Below are positions 1 through 10,845 of a stretch of 64,000 bases of DNA, piece after piece. The notes beneath the pieces were generated by a model. The model saw only the letters and a program-made list of their open reading frames with translations, had not been told where the DNA came from and ran no database searches. How positions within the stretch are numbered: the first letter of the stretch is position 1; the number at the start of each line of letters is the position of its first letter. Origin of the DNA: Rheum nobile (Eukaryota > Streptophyta > Magnoliopsida > Caryophyllales > Polygonaceae); contig WOAB01000323.1 in the NCBI GenBank assembly GCA_027886185.1, positions 186,001 through 250,000 of the forward strand, written 5' to 3'. The translations under genes were made by a program, and so were the position numbers.

Positions 1-2039
1 TGTCATGGATTGTGAGAAAGCGCACATCGGTCCAGTCAGGTCGCATAGAATATTCAAGGAACTTGTTGGCGGCTACTCCCAAGTCGGTGCTTCTGCTGTT
101 GACTTCAAGAACTACCGACGAGATATGTTGGCTTATATTGGTGGTTCTGATGCTCAGATGACGATCAACCGTTTGTTCAACAAAAAAGAACTTTGCCCTG
201 CCTTCTTTTTTGAGTACGACGTTGATTCTTGTGATCGTTTGACGCGTTTATTTTGGGCTGATCCCGTGTCTCGCAAGAACTTCTCTCTCTTTGGCAATGT
301 TGTATCGTTTGATGCTACATACCGAACCAACAAGTTATTGGCTATCCTTCTTCAATACATTTTCCCTTTTTTTCTTTTACACTGTAACTATCCTTGCATT
401 TACTACTCTGTTTTTGATTCTTTTAACTGTTAGTTTATTGAATGAACCTGTTAGTTAGATTGTATGAACCTCTCTGTTGAAACTGATGAACCTAGTTTGC
501 AAACCTGATGAACCTAGTCTAACTTTTTCTCCCTTGTAGTTGTATATTCATTCTAATGAACCTCTTTGTCTACTTATGAATCCTCCTTTCATTGCTCTTT
601 TTATTACAGACTATTCTAGTGTTTTATCACTTTTTACTTATGCATCATTGGCTTTGTTTACATTTCTTCCATATAGGTACAATCTGATTTTCATACCATT
701 CACCGGCATAGACCATCACAAGTCGAGTGTTACTTTTGCGGCTGGTTTAATTTTCAAGGAAGATGTTGGATCATATGTTTGGTTGTTGGAGAAATTCAAG
801 GCAACTATGGTGCACGAGCCAAAGGTTATAGTGACAGACCAAGACCAGTCCATGAAGTCCGCTATTGAACAAGTTTTCCCCCGGTCGCGCCACATGCTTT
901 GTATGTGGCACATCATGAAAAAGTGCCTGCAAAGACCAAGTACGACACTGTCGCTGGTTCAGAATTTAGGGCTAGGTTGGACAACATTGTCTGGACCCAT
1001 GACCTTTCACCTGTAGAGTTTGAATCACAGTGGATTGCGTTTCTTGATGAATTCCCATTGGTGAAGCGGAGGTGGTTTGATGACATGTTTACAATCCGAT
1101 ATTTTTGGATCCCAGCCTACTTCAGGGATGTCATGTTTGGCGGTTTGCTTAGGACTACTTCTGTTTCCGAATCTGCAAACAGTGATGCACTTTGACATTG
1201 CCTTGGACACGCAGAGACACAAGCAGGCAAAGCTGAACTTTGATTCTTCGACTATGCGTCCAGATCTTAAGACACATTTAAGATTGGAGAAGCATGCGTC
1301 TGAGGTGTACACGCTCTCAATTTTCAAACTTGTTCAGGATCAGATTATGAAATGTTGTTTATCATGCTTTATGGTGAGCATGTCTGATGTTAATGGTACA
1401 AAATTCTATGGTGTCAAGGATTGCTTATCCAAGATGTTCACAGTCGAGCAGTCAGCTGAAGATGGGGGTTTTTTATGCAGTTGTCATATGTTTCAAAGGA
1501 TTGGTCTGCCTTGTTGTCATCTCATGTTTGTGTTTAGGAACCTCGAGTTTGATAGGATTCCAGAAAGGTATGTCCTTGCCTGTTGGACCAAGGATGCCAC
1601 TATTACACCGGTGTTCACTATCGACGACACCATTGTCACTCAGTGTGCGGCCCTTGAAGAGCGTGGGGCGGTCATAAATGAGTTGATTTCTGACTTTTAT
1701 AGTTGTGTGGGGCTATTGGATGACAAGCCAAACCTCATGAAACAGTTTTCGATTCTGCTTAAGGAGAAAAAGGCGGCTATGTTGTCTGCGAGTGGTGCTT
1801 CGTCTAGTTCTGGTCCGTCGAACCTTGAGCAGTTGCAGTCTTATGCTGGAGTTGAAGTCCCTTCAGTTGTTAATGTGCTGTCACCAGAGCAAGCTAAGAA
1901 CAAAGGAAGCGGCTCGCGTATCCGGAGTGGAAGAGAAATTTCTATTGCTTCCAACCGTGCAGGGCAAAGGCGTTGTGGTAGATGCAACAAGTATGCCACT
2001 CACAATAGTCGCACTTGCACTGAAGTGCTTGATTCTTAG
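1..2039 (+). pseudogene. FAR1/FHY3-type MULE transposase, broken
   Basis: Conceptual translation gives pieces of a FAR1-RELATED SEQUENCE/Mutator-like transposase. The first exon (5 to about 334) ends in the MULE core start (VVSFDATYRTNK). The core resumes after an intron-like gap at about 678 with FTGIDHHKSSVTF, the DQDQSMKSAI aspartate motif and a CMWHIMKK motif. The C-terminal part at 1190-2039 carries a SWIM zinc finger (C-S-C, then C-C-H, near 1474-1525). The N-terminal FAR1 DNA-binding domain lies outside the window or is lost. A frameshift occurs near 915 (after CMWHIMKK) and another, with loss of sequence, near 1185 (after SESANS), so it is not functional as read. It could be a domesticated FRS gene remnant rather than a transposon, but the repeat-rich flank and adjoining retroelement pieces favour a mobile origin. 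Confidence 0.8.
434..677 (+). repeat. Intron-like gap with ATGAACCT repeats
   Basis: Between the two transposase exons the sequence is T-rich and holds several copies of the octamer ATGAACCT, often followed by GTTAGTT or AGT, spaced about 20-30 bp. The same octamer dominates the 3' flank at 2220-2660, which ties the two regions to one element. Confidence 0.6.
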
Positions 2040-2099
2040 TACTCTTTAGTATTTTTCCATTTCATCTTTATTTTGATTTGGATTAGTTATTTTTATTAC

Positions 2100-2660
2100 G
2101 TTTGCAGAATTTTTAAAATTTTGGAAGCGAGTACCTGCTATTCAATGAGTTTTGTCACAAAATTTCTTTTTAAACACAAAACGAGTACCTGCTCGATTTT
2201 TGAAGTGTATAACCTATTCTATATCTGATGAACCTGTTACTTATACTCGATGAACCTGTTAGTTGTACATGATAAACCTAATTGTTATAATTCATGAACC
2301 CAATGCTTGTACAGAGTACACCCATGACTAACTGTGGCTACAAGTCAAAAGCAATGAACCTGTACGACAAAATTAATGAACCTGCAAGACAACACCAATG
2401 AACCTGCAAGACAAAATCGATGAACCTGTTTGTTATAGTCGATGAACCTAGTAACTTAGATGAACATACTTTCTAGCTTCTATGAACCCATATTCACTTT
2501 TTCATTTTTAGGGTACTTGAATGACAAAAGTTATTGAACTTTGAACTATTCAATGAGTTTTGAAGTGTATAACCTATTCTATATCTGATGAACCTTTACT
2601 TATACTCGATGAACCTGTTAGTTGTACATGATGAACCTAATTGTTATAATTCATGAACCC
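2100..2660 (+). repeat. ATGAACCT minisatellite-like field downstream of transposase
   Basis: About fifteen degenerate copies of TGATGAACCTGTT-like units recur every 20-35 bp. Within it a block of about 105 bp (about 2197-2302) is repeated almost exactly at about 2557-2661. It starts with GAAGTGTATAACCTATTC and ends with TTCATGAACCC, with one 3-bp deletion and few substitutions. The units are too irregular for a CRISPR-type array and match the intron of the adjacent transposase, so they are probably part of the element's own noncoding sequence. Confidence 0.65.
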
Positions 2661-2670
2661 TGAGTTCACA

Positions 2671-3093
2671 TGACAAATGGCCAAGTGGGCCATACACCTC
2701 AGCGGCTATGACATCGAGTACGAGCCCAGAACAACGATCAAGTCGCAAGCCCTGACTGACTTTGTGGCAGACTTCAGCCCGACCCTAGAGCAAGAAGCCA
2801 CCAAGGAAGCAACACAGTTACTCGCGATGGAGGAAACATGTAAATGGGAGCTCCACACAGATGGTGCGTCGAACACCAGAGGATCGGGGCTAGGAGTTGT
2901 GCTGAAATCGCCACAAGGGGACAAATAGCCCAGGCCATGAGATGCGAATGGGACGCGACCAACAACGAAGCTGAATACGAAGCACTTATATTTGGGCTCA
3001 CCCTGGCCCGTGACCTAGGAGTCCAGGAAATCAAAGTCATTTGCGACTCCCTCTTAGTCGTAAATCAAATACAAGGGTCGTACAGTGCAAAGG
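2671..3093 (+). pseudogene. Ty3/gypsy (Tat-type) RNase H fragment
   Basis: The first half reads KWAIHLSGYDIEYEPR followed by an ALTDFVADF motif, the typical connection between reverse transcriptase and RNase H in plant Ty3/gypsy elements. It continues with RNase H motif ELHTDGASNTRGSG (first catalytic Asp). A one-base deletion near 2925 shifts the frame. The second frame (from about 2900) carries NNEAEYEALIFGL (catalytic Glu) and VICDSLLVVNQ (Asp). The fragment is cut on the right at 3094, where an LTR of another family begins, and on the left near 2670 by the ATGAACCT field. The integrase zinc finger and core are missing from the window, so more than a simple insertion has happened. Confidence 0.85.
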
Positions 3094-4406
3094 TGACAGG
3101 CCTAAAGTCGTATGCCTAATCAAAGAAATCCTAAAGTACCTACTAAAGAGTATAGCAAGCAAGTCAGGGTCGAACCCAAGGGAATCAGGTTATCTATTCT
3201 TGTAATTCGCAAGTCATCAACTAGGAACTAGGGGGGGTTTTGTATCGGTTTCTTAGTGACCAAGTAACAAGTAAACAAGTTCGCAAGTAAAGGTTGTGAA
3301 TATGATTGGGAAAAGCGTCACACCTGACAAAGATCCACACAACAAGAGATATGGTTGATCACTGAATTCTATCAATCTCAAGTTCTTATATTTCCTTTAG
3401 TTGTTCTTATCCCGATCATATGTAACTATTAGTTCTACCAGCCCTAATAGTACTTATTACTAAATCAAATCCGAAAACCTTCAAGACTCAACAAAGCAAT
3501 AGCATTCAACCAAGGATTCAACAAGATACATGCAATAGAAACAACCCGTTACTATAAGCATGCAATTAACTCTCTCTCACGATGAACACTCGCAACCCGC
3601 TTATGTAAATCGTGTTTGCTACTAGATATGCAACCCGAACCCGGAATCACAAGTCCTAGCTATATGGATAATATCAATAAACCTAGGTGATCAGTCTAGA
3701 TAAACCAATGAGATTCAATAAACATTCAAGCGCAAGAGAATTAATACAACTAGATAGAAAAACGAACAATAGTAGAAAACTCACAACCAATCAATTGAAG
3801 GCTTCACAACGTCAAGTGCAACAATGGAGGTTTAGTTCTCCATAGGGTTTGTGAGAGAAAAAAACTATGAAAGGTGGCAACTAGGTTTTTTATAAACAAA
3901 GTCTTAGAAATAACCTTAAATACTAGGGCAAATAATTCAGAAATAAAGAAAAGAAAATATCAAACTTGGAAACAAAGTTTCAGAGATAAAATAAAAACAG
4001 ATAAAAAATCTCGGAAATAAGCCGAGAAAAGTCTTTAGCGCGTCATCACCGCGGGTGCGGCAACACCCACCGCGGGGTGCGGTGGTCTTCCAAAACTTCG
4101 GAACTTCGCGCCTTCTTCTATGCTGGCTCACCGCGGGGTGCGGTGATGTTGCCGCGGGTGCGGTGGTACTCCAGCAGCTGCGACACTTCCGTACAAACGT
4201 CATAACTTTTTATTCCCAACTCGGATTGCGCTCATATTTTGCGGACTTGCAGCAGACTTCAAGATCTAACTCCTCGAATTGGAATCACTCAATTTGGATA
4301 TCTGAGTAAAAAGAACAAACCAATTGAATTCAGAACACTGTCCTTCTACTCTTCAATGCACTTCAAATCTCTGTAAATCCCATGATTTCTTCACTTCCCA
4401 TTCATT
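3094..4406 (-). mobile_element. Family A LTR, reverse orientation, 5' truncated
   Basis: This is the reverse complement of most of the LTR at 8139-9582. It opens with TGACAGGCCTAAAGTC (reverse of the LTR end) and follows the reference through the GATCGACCCTGACTTGC-like block and the GC-rich palindrome cluster (about 4036-4190). It ends near 4406 without reaching the LTR start. It separates two pieces of one gypsy element. No coding sequence is present; short ORFs here are chance. Confidence 0.8.
4036..4190. repeat. GC-rich palindrome cluster in family A LTR (reverse copy)
   Basis: Four short stem-loop-capable units of the CCGCGGGTGCGG type lie in an otherwise AT-rich LTR. They correspond to the cluster at 8527-8640 in the forward copy. 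Confidence 0.7.
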
Positions 4407-4871
4407 CTCTGGTCCGACACGACCACTCCAAAGAACGCGACCGGACAATCACCATTCTCACTCGTCTACGGAAGCGAAGCAGTCATCCCCGTCGAACTAT
4501 TGGTTCCAACAGCTCGTTACAGCCTTCAGACGAACGAACAGAACGACGTCGAACTAGCACACAACTTGGACACAGCGGATGAGGCTAGAGAAAGAGCCAG
4601 AATTAGAATGGTTAAGTTCCAACAACAGGTCGCAAGACGTTACAACAAGAACATTCGAGCCAAAGTATTTAAAGTTGGAGATTGGGTCCTCAGAAAGACA
4701 TTCCAGAACACCAAGAACCCGACCGACGGAAAGCTCACACCTCAGTGGGAAGGACCCTATCTAATCAAAAAAGTAGTCGGACAAGGAGCATACCAACTAG
4801 AAGACAAAGACGGACGACCAATCCCGAGAAGTTGGAACGCGACACACCTAAAGTTATACCACTTCTAAACT
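4407..4871 (+). pseudogene. Ty3/gypsy integrase C-terminal fragment
   Basis: The frame from about 4410 reads TTPKNATGQSPFSLVYG and SEAVIPVEL, the conserved end of the plant gypsy integrase core. A basic helix (ARIRMVKFQQQVARRYNK) and the GPY/F-type module (VGDWVLRK, then GKLTPQWEGPYLI) follow. A natural stop comes after HLKLYHF at 4868. This is the expected end of pol in a Tat-type element. It shares the orientation of the RNase H fragment upstream and is probably the same element. The frame is open from about 4410 to the stop, but the gene is only a remnant. Confidence 0.85.
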
Positions 4872-5590
4872 AGTAAGGTAAGGCACTAACGCCCTTTCAC
4901 CTATCATGCATTGCTTATTGTCGCAAGCATAACTCTATTTTTTGAAACTGGGCATTTACATCGAGTAAGGACATTCTCCTTGCAAACCTAAGTACAGGAC
5001 GACATCAACATACACACTGGATCCAGTCACAAACAAAAGCGCTTATACTACATTTACACGATCGATCGGAACACGGGGAGATGAACAACACAGGCACGTC
5101 GTCACACCGCCTGCCTTACACAATACATAAGGTTAAGACACCTTATTACATTTACGCAATAGAAACATATTGCTTCTTCCTCCTCGGCTTAAAGTCATGA
5201 CTAAACATAAAACACATACATTTACAAGCCTCCTTCTTCACATACATACGACAAGCCCTACTCGACGGAGCACACGGGCGAACTCGACATACAAAACAAA
5301 GGCGTCAATAACAAACTTCTCTAGAAAGTCTGACGAAACGTACGAACACACAAATGTACGATCCTTTGTAAAAACATATTGCATCAAATAAAAGTCTAAA
5401 CATTTTTTACAAACATACGACCCGCGATGGTGGATGGGTCGCCAAAACACATTGTTCGCCTACACACATGTAGGACTTCAAGTCATCCACTAAAAACATT
5501 CTACGACCCGCGATGGTGGACGGGTCGCCAAAACAGAGAATATCCTACCCACACACAGGTGGGGCCACAAGTCAGATTATGAAAAAAACA
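4872..5590 (+). mobile_element. Tat-type element, region between pol and antisense ORF
   Basis: Noncoding. A tandem duplication with a unit of about 85 bp occurs at about 5415-5580. Each unit opens with ACGACCCGCGATGGTGGA and a short ACCC/GGGT hairpin. Spacers with tandem repeats after pol are usual for Tat-lineage elements. I see no gene here. Confidence 0.55.
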
Positions 5591-5591
5591 A

Positions 5592-6155
5592 TCAAGGATC
5601 GGGGTCTGCAACATTACCTTTAGCAGGGGCCGGGTCAGGAGAAGGCTGGGGCTCAATCGGCTCGGTGTCGCCAGAGTGGGCCTCGTCCTCACCGGCGCTT
5701 TCATCCAGAGATTCCTCTCCGACACCGGCCAAGTGGAAAAACTCCGAGCTCGGATTCCCCTTCGGAAACAGGGTCTCCATGGTCTCCTTCTCCGCCTTCA
5801 AATCCCAGGTCCCCTGCTTGCCCTCTTCAAACTCCTCCATCATCTCGACACGCGACTTCAACGCGTAAAAATCGCCTACGTCACCTGCGATTCGACCAGC
5901 CTCGATCCTAACTTGCTTCACCTTCTCTTTGACACTCGATTGGCTCTCGCTAAGCTCCTTCCGACACGCGTCCAAGTCATCTTGGCAACTCTTCAACTCC
6001 CGGACAAAGCGGCGTTCAGCCTCCTTATAACGGCTCTCAGCCCCCTCCAACTTGGTCTTCAAAGACGCAAGGTCGGACTCTGACCTAGCAGCCCTATCCT
6101 CGGCCTTAGCGACCATTACTTTGACACTAGAATACGCCCCCAGGAGGTACTGAAA
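5592..6155 (-). pseudogene. Antisense gypsy-type ORF, C-terminal coiled-coil half
   Basis: The minus-strand frame is open from the junction at about 6155 (FQYLLGAYSSVKVMVAKAED) to a stop at 5592. It is rich in E, K and R with a heptad-like pattern over about 110 residues, then an acidic Pro/Asp-rich tail. Plant Tat elements often carry an antisense ORF of the 'putative gypsy type transposon' family (Pfam PF04195 type) downstream of pol, with such a coiled coil at its C-terminus. The matching N-terminal half is at 9583-9912 on the same strand, and a family A retroelement composite lies between. Function is unknown in the literature I recall. Confidence 0.7.
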
Positions 6156-7100
6156 AGTCCGGATTTATTTCCGAGATTTCTTATTTCCTTTTATTTTGTT
6201 TCTGAAACTTTGTTTCCAAGTTTGTTATTTTCTTTTCTTTATTTCCTTAGTATTTAAGTTAAGTTTAAGACTCTTTTAGAGAGAATCTATACGCTAAAAC
6301 CTAGTTGCCACCTTTCATAGTTTTTGCTCTCACAAACCCTAATGGAGAACTAAACCTCCATTGTTGCACTTGACAGTTTGAAACCAGCAATTGATTGGTT
6401 GTGAGTTTTCTACTCTTATTCGTTTTCCTATCTAGTTGGATTAATTCTCTTGTGCTTGAATGTTTATTGGTTTATGTTGATTTATCTAGATTGATCACCT
6501 AGGTTTATTGATATCTTCCTAATTGCTAGGACTTGTGATTCCGGGTTCGGGTTGCATATCTAGTGGCGAGCACGATTGTTGCGTATAGGGGATCCGAGCG
6601 CTTCATCGTGAGAGAGAGTTAATTGCATGCTTATAGTAACGGGTTGTTTCTATTGCATGTATCTTGTTGAATCCTTGCTTGATTGCTATTGCTTTATTGA
6701 GTCTTGAAGGTTTTCGGATTTGATTTGGTAATAAGTACTATTAGGGCTGGTAGAACTAATAGTTATCTATAATCGGGATAAGAACAACTATAGGAATATT
6801 AAGAACTTGAGATTGATAGAATTCCGTAATCGATCTTTCTATTGTTGTGTGGATCTCTGTTGAGTGTGGCGCTTTTCCCCATAATATTTACAACCTTTAC
6901 TTGCGAATATGTTTTCTTGCTTTTTTTACTTTGGTTACGAAAAACACTACAAACCCCCCCCCCTAGTTCCTAGTTGGTGACGTGAATTACAAGAATAGAT
7001 AACCTGATTCTCTGTGGGATCGACCCTGACTTGCTTGCTATACTATTTAGTAGGTATTTTAGGATTTATTTGATAGGCATCACGACTTTAAGCCCTGTCA
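6151..7100 (+). mobile_element. Family A LTR, 3' two thirds, forward
   Basis: It aligns base by base with 8639-9582. It begins near TCCGGATTTATTTCCGAG and ends with the LTR terminus CCCTGTCA at 7100. The first 500 bp of the LTR are missing. Its left edge falls exactly where the antisense gypsy ORF is interrupted. Confidence 0.8.
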
Positions 7101-8138
7101 AATTTGCTTCTACTCTTCAATGCACTTCAAACCTCTGTAAATCCCATGATTTCTTCACTTCTAGTCTCTAACTCTCAACTCCACAATTGTGCTCTAAATC
7201 CATCCAAATGGCACCTCAAAACTGGTAACAACCCCTAGAAATACACTATAAAATAGTGCCGATCAAATCCCCCATGCTTAAACCTTGCTCGTCCTTGAGT
7301 AAGCTAAAGTCAACCTACTCCTTCAATCAATCCCCAAGGTTTCAGGAAGCATAGAAAACTCAATCCATCCAAGAATTTCAGCTAACAATAAACTCCAGGT
7401 ACCAACACAATAAGCACAACACAACACAACATACAATAATACAACACCACACACCAAAGCTAAAAGAAAAGCAGAGTACTTCCCCCAAGCTTATCCCAAA
7501 CACCATAGAGTTCTATACTTGCTAAGTTGTTGAGGAGAAAAATGAATAAAAAATGAAAAAAGCCAAAAATTTGAAAAAAGGCAAAAATTTAAATCCTGGG
7601 ATAGGTCGAAAACCCGAAAGGGCGGCCTAGGTAAAAAGCAGGTGGCTTGGACCAACATTAGGCTGGGGTAATAATTGGTCAAGAGTGACGTGAGCTTTTG
7701 TGAGCACATCTATGAAAAAATATGAGTGGCTTGGTGAAAACCCGAAAGGGCGCCTTGGCAAAATGAGCGAAAAAAGAAGAAGAGTGATTTTAGGATTTCT
7801 CATTATTCTTGGCGAGGCGTCATAAGAAGAGGAGCCAAAGAAGGATTGTCGGGTAGGTCACTCTGGGAGACATAAGGAGTCATAGATGGAGGCTAGGATT
7901 AGAGGTTACTCACACTATTGGATGTCCGGGTTAAGCTTGGGGGAAGTACTCTGCTTGCCCCTTAAGCTTGTTGAGTTATGGATGTGTTGTAGATGAGATT
8001 GGTGCCAGGAGCCTTGGCATGAGTTAGGTGACTCTTAGTTGAAGGATATGCTTCCTGAGACCTTGGGTGCTGCATTGGAGGAGTAGACTCTTTATTAGTT
8101 TACTCGAGGACGAGCAAAGGTCTAAGCATGGGGGAGTT
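7101..8138. mobile_element. Family A inverted internal region (head-to-head)
   Basis: 7101-7265 is the beginning of a family A LTR in reverse orientation, ending in GATCA (reverse of the TGATC start) followed by AATCCCCCATGC, the reversed polypurine tract. From there 7266-7500 is an imperfect inverted repeat of 7921-8138, which ends in the forward tract GCATGGGGGAGT directly before the next LTR. The centre (7500-7920) has two direct copies of a GAAAACCCGAAAGGGCG motif (7608 and 7736). No coding region is seen. Sequences of the type CTCGAGGACGAGCAAAGG before the tract resemble Athila-like gypsy elements, so a nonautonomous Athila-related family is likely. Confidence 0.65.
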
Positions 8139-9582
8139 TGATAAGCACTACTTTGTAGGGCTTAAGTAAGAGTCATTAGAGGGTTTATTGGTGTCATTCG
8201 GGTAGATTTAGACACATTCATGTGCATGGCGTTTGGGGGCAAAGTTTGGTGTATTTGGAGGTGTTTGAGCTATTTTGGATATCATATGAGACACTGAGGA
8301 AGAAGTCATCATTAGAAGACGCAAAGGAAGTGAAGAGAAGAGTAGAAGAACAATGTGCTGAATTCAATTGGTTCGTTCTCTCTACTCAGATATCCAAATG
8401 GAGTGATTCCAATTCGAGGAGTTAGATCTTGAAGTCTACTGCAAGTCATAAAAAGATGAGCGTAATCCGAGTTGGGAATAAAAAGTTATGGTATTTTTAC
8501 GGAAGTGTCGCAGAAGCTGAAGAAGTCGTCGCCACCGCACCCCGCGGTGGGATGGCCGCACCCGCGGCGAGCACAACAGAAGCCACTGGAATCCCACCGC
8601 ACCCAGCGGTTGGAGCCACCGCACCCGCGGTGGAGACGCGCTGAAGCTTTTTCCGGATTTATTTCCGAGATTTCTTATTTCCTTTTATTTTATTTCTGAA
8701 ACTTTGTTTCCAAGTTTGTTATTTTCTTTTCTTTATTTCCTTAGTATTTAAGTTAAGTTTAAGACTCTTTTAGAGAGAATCTATACGCTAAAACCTAGTT
8801 GCCACCTTTCATAGTTTTTGCTCTCACAAACCCTAATGGAGAACTAAACCTCCATTGTTGCACTTGACAGTTTGAAGCCAGCAATTGATTGGTTGTGAGT
8901 TTTCTACTCTTATTCGTTTTCCTATTTAGTTGGATTAATTCTCTTGTGCTTGAATGTTTATTGGTTTATGTTGATTTATCTAGATTGATCACCTAGGTTT
9001 ATTGATATCTTCCTAATTGCTAGGACTTGTGATTCCGGGTTCGGGTTGCATATCTAGTGGCGAGCACGATTGTTGCGTATAGGGGATCCGAGCGCTTCAT
9101 CGTGAGAGAGAGTTAATTGCATGCTTATAGTAACGGGTTGTTTCTATTGCATGTATCTTGTTGAATCCTTGCTTGATTGCTATTGCTTTATTGAGTCTTG
9201 AAGGTTTTCGGATTTGATTTGGTAATAAGTACTATTAGGGCTGGTAGAACTAATAGTTATCTATGATCGGGATAAGAACAACTATAGGAATATTAAGAAC
9301 TTGAGATTGATAGAATTCTGTGATCGACCTTTCTATTGTTGTGTGGATCTCTGTTGAGTGTGGCGCTTTTCCCCATAATATTTACAACCTTTACTTGCGA
9401 ATCTGTTTTCTTGCTTTGTTTACGAAAAACACTACAAACCCCCCCTAGTTCCTAGTTGGTGACGTGAATTACAAGAATAGATAACCTGATTCTCTGTGGG
9501 ATCGACCCTGACTTGCTTGCTATACTATTTAGTAGGTATTTTAGGATTTCTTTGATAGGCATCACGACTTTAAGCCCTGTCA
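8139..9582 (+). mobile_element. Complete family A LTR (1444 bp)
   Basis: It starts TGATAAGCACTAC right after a GGGGGAGT polypurine tract and ends CCCTGTCA, giving canonical TG...CA ends. It contains the palindrome cluster at 8527-8640, and a long AT-rich section with the conserved end block GATCGACCCTGACTTGCTT. It sits directly against the truncated antisense gypsy ORF at 9583. No gene is present; the ORF-sized frames at 8222-8644 have no recognisable domain. Confidence 0.85.
8527..8640. repeat. GC-rich palindrome cluster in family A LTR
   Basis: Four units of the form CCACCGC-ACCC-GCGGTGG or close variants (5-7 bp stems, 4-5 nt loops) occur in about 110 bp. Flanking LTR sequence is AT-rich. 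They could fold as RNA hairpins or form a CpG-dense patch. Confidence 0.75.
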
Positions 9583-9912
9583 CATGACTTGACACGGTGC
9601 AAGCGCCAGAGTCGCTAAGAAGTCCCTGACAAGGGGGGAGAAAGGAAACTTATGTCCAACCCTAAACGGGTAAGCATAGAAACAAACCCATCCCTCGTAG
9701 CGAGCGTCGGCCCTCTCGTCCGGATGCGGCAACCTCGCTACCGTCTCAGGAGGAAAGCCTCCGACTTGGAGGATCTGCTCCAACTCCGTCTCCGACAAAG
9801 TCCTCGTCAGAGCGTCTGCCTCCTTCAGAATAAAAAGAGGGGGCACCTCGTTCTTGCTTGAGTTCGAGCGAGTAGCGGACGATTCAGAAGACTCGTTGGA
9901 GACCATTTCCAA
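9583..9912 (-). pseudogene. Antisense gypsy-type ORF, N-terminal half
   Basis: The minus-strand frame starts with MEMVSNESSESS and contains AYPFRVGHKFPFSPLVRDFL near its end. This matches the start of the 'putative gypsy type transposon' domain (PF04195 type) seen in antisense ORFs of plant Tat elements. It is cut at LAPCQVM by the family A LTR end at 9582. The C-terminal coiled-coil part is found 3.4 kb away at 5592-6155. The start codon choice is supported by the Ser-rich head and upstream noncoding sequence. Confidence 0.75.
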
Positions 9913-10192
9913 AACGAAAAGAGGAGGAAATCGGAGAGCAATTTTTTTTGAGACCTAAAGAAACCTACCAAATGAAGAAGCAAAGGAGGAAGATGAAGCC
10001 AAATCGTCAGAAGGCTGATTCAAATTTATGGAGGGAGTCGGCAGGTTGTATAAATGTCCCATCGTGCCGCAGGATTACCGCCATGTAGCCCTTGTCTGAC
10101 GCGCCAAAATCGGAAGGTGGAGATCATGTGGAAGGGAAGTTGTTTGGACTCCACCCTATAGCAGCCTTGAGCCCAAAACAACTTGGGGCTAT
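9913..10192 (+). mobile_element. Tat-type element 3' untranslated region and polypurine tract
   Basis: This short noncoding stretch lies between the antisense ORF start and the LTR. It ends with AACTTGGGGCTAT, a polypurine-tract-like motif immediately before TGTTGGGCCCAACA. Confidence 0.6.
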
Positions 10193-10845
10193 TGTTGGGC
10201 CCAACATTCTCCAAGAGGATCAAACAAGTAAGTTGGGCCGAGATCCAAGCAGAGTCGGAAGCCAAGAGAAACCAGAAGGAGGCATCGGACATCTCTCAGA
10301 CGCGTAGGATCCGACCTATTCCGAAGATCTCGCCCAGGGCATTAAATGTCTGATCGGTGGCAACGGCTATGGCATTAAACGCATACATAAAATTGGCAAT
10401 CAAGGGCATATCCCTAAGATCTCGCTCGAATTTAATAAGAGGTATTGCGAGATGAGAGTAACGGTCGAAAGGGAGCAATTGCCACATATAGATCACGACA
10501 AGGCAAGGAAGAACACACACGTCTACATCCTGCATTCGCTCGCTTGCTCCGAAAAGAACTTGAGAGTACACCCACTTTGGCTCGGTCTCCCCGAAATCTT
10601 TCTCAATCGTTGCCAGTCGTGTCACAAAAACACCTGTCGAGTAGGACCCGACCTTTTGTCCTACAAGGATAAGTTGCACTCCGATCTGATTCGATCATCA
10701 ATAGATCAATAAAATTACCTTGCTATTTCGTATCTATTCTTTATTTGTTGATTGTCTGTTTGGTTTGGATTGGTTTCTATTACCCGATCGACTCGTTATC
10801 CCGTCTAAGGCGATTTAGGTCGTCCGATCTTTTCGCCCCAAAACA
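10193..10845 (+). mobile_element. Probable 3' LTR of the Tat-type gypsy element
   Basis: It begins TGTTGGGCCCAACATTC directly after a polypurine-like tract and can be ended at CCCCAAAACA (10836-10845), giving TGTTGGG/CCCAAAACA ends and about 653 bp. No second copy is in the window to prove the limits, so the 3' boundary is an inference from the terminal motif and from the start of the tandem array at the next base. Confidence 0.6.

Noticed and set aside
2220..2660. CRISPR-like array of ATGAACCT units
   Set aside because: Repeats are short and degenerate, spacing is irregular, and the setting is a plant transposon.
5676..6083. 135-codon plus-strand ORF in the Tat element
   Set aside because: Shadow of the minus-strand coiled-coil ORF; Leu-rich because it is opposite Glu/Lys codons.
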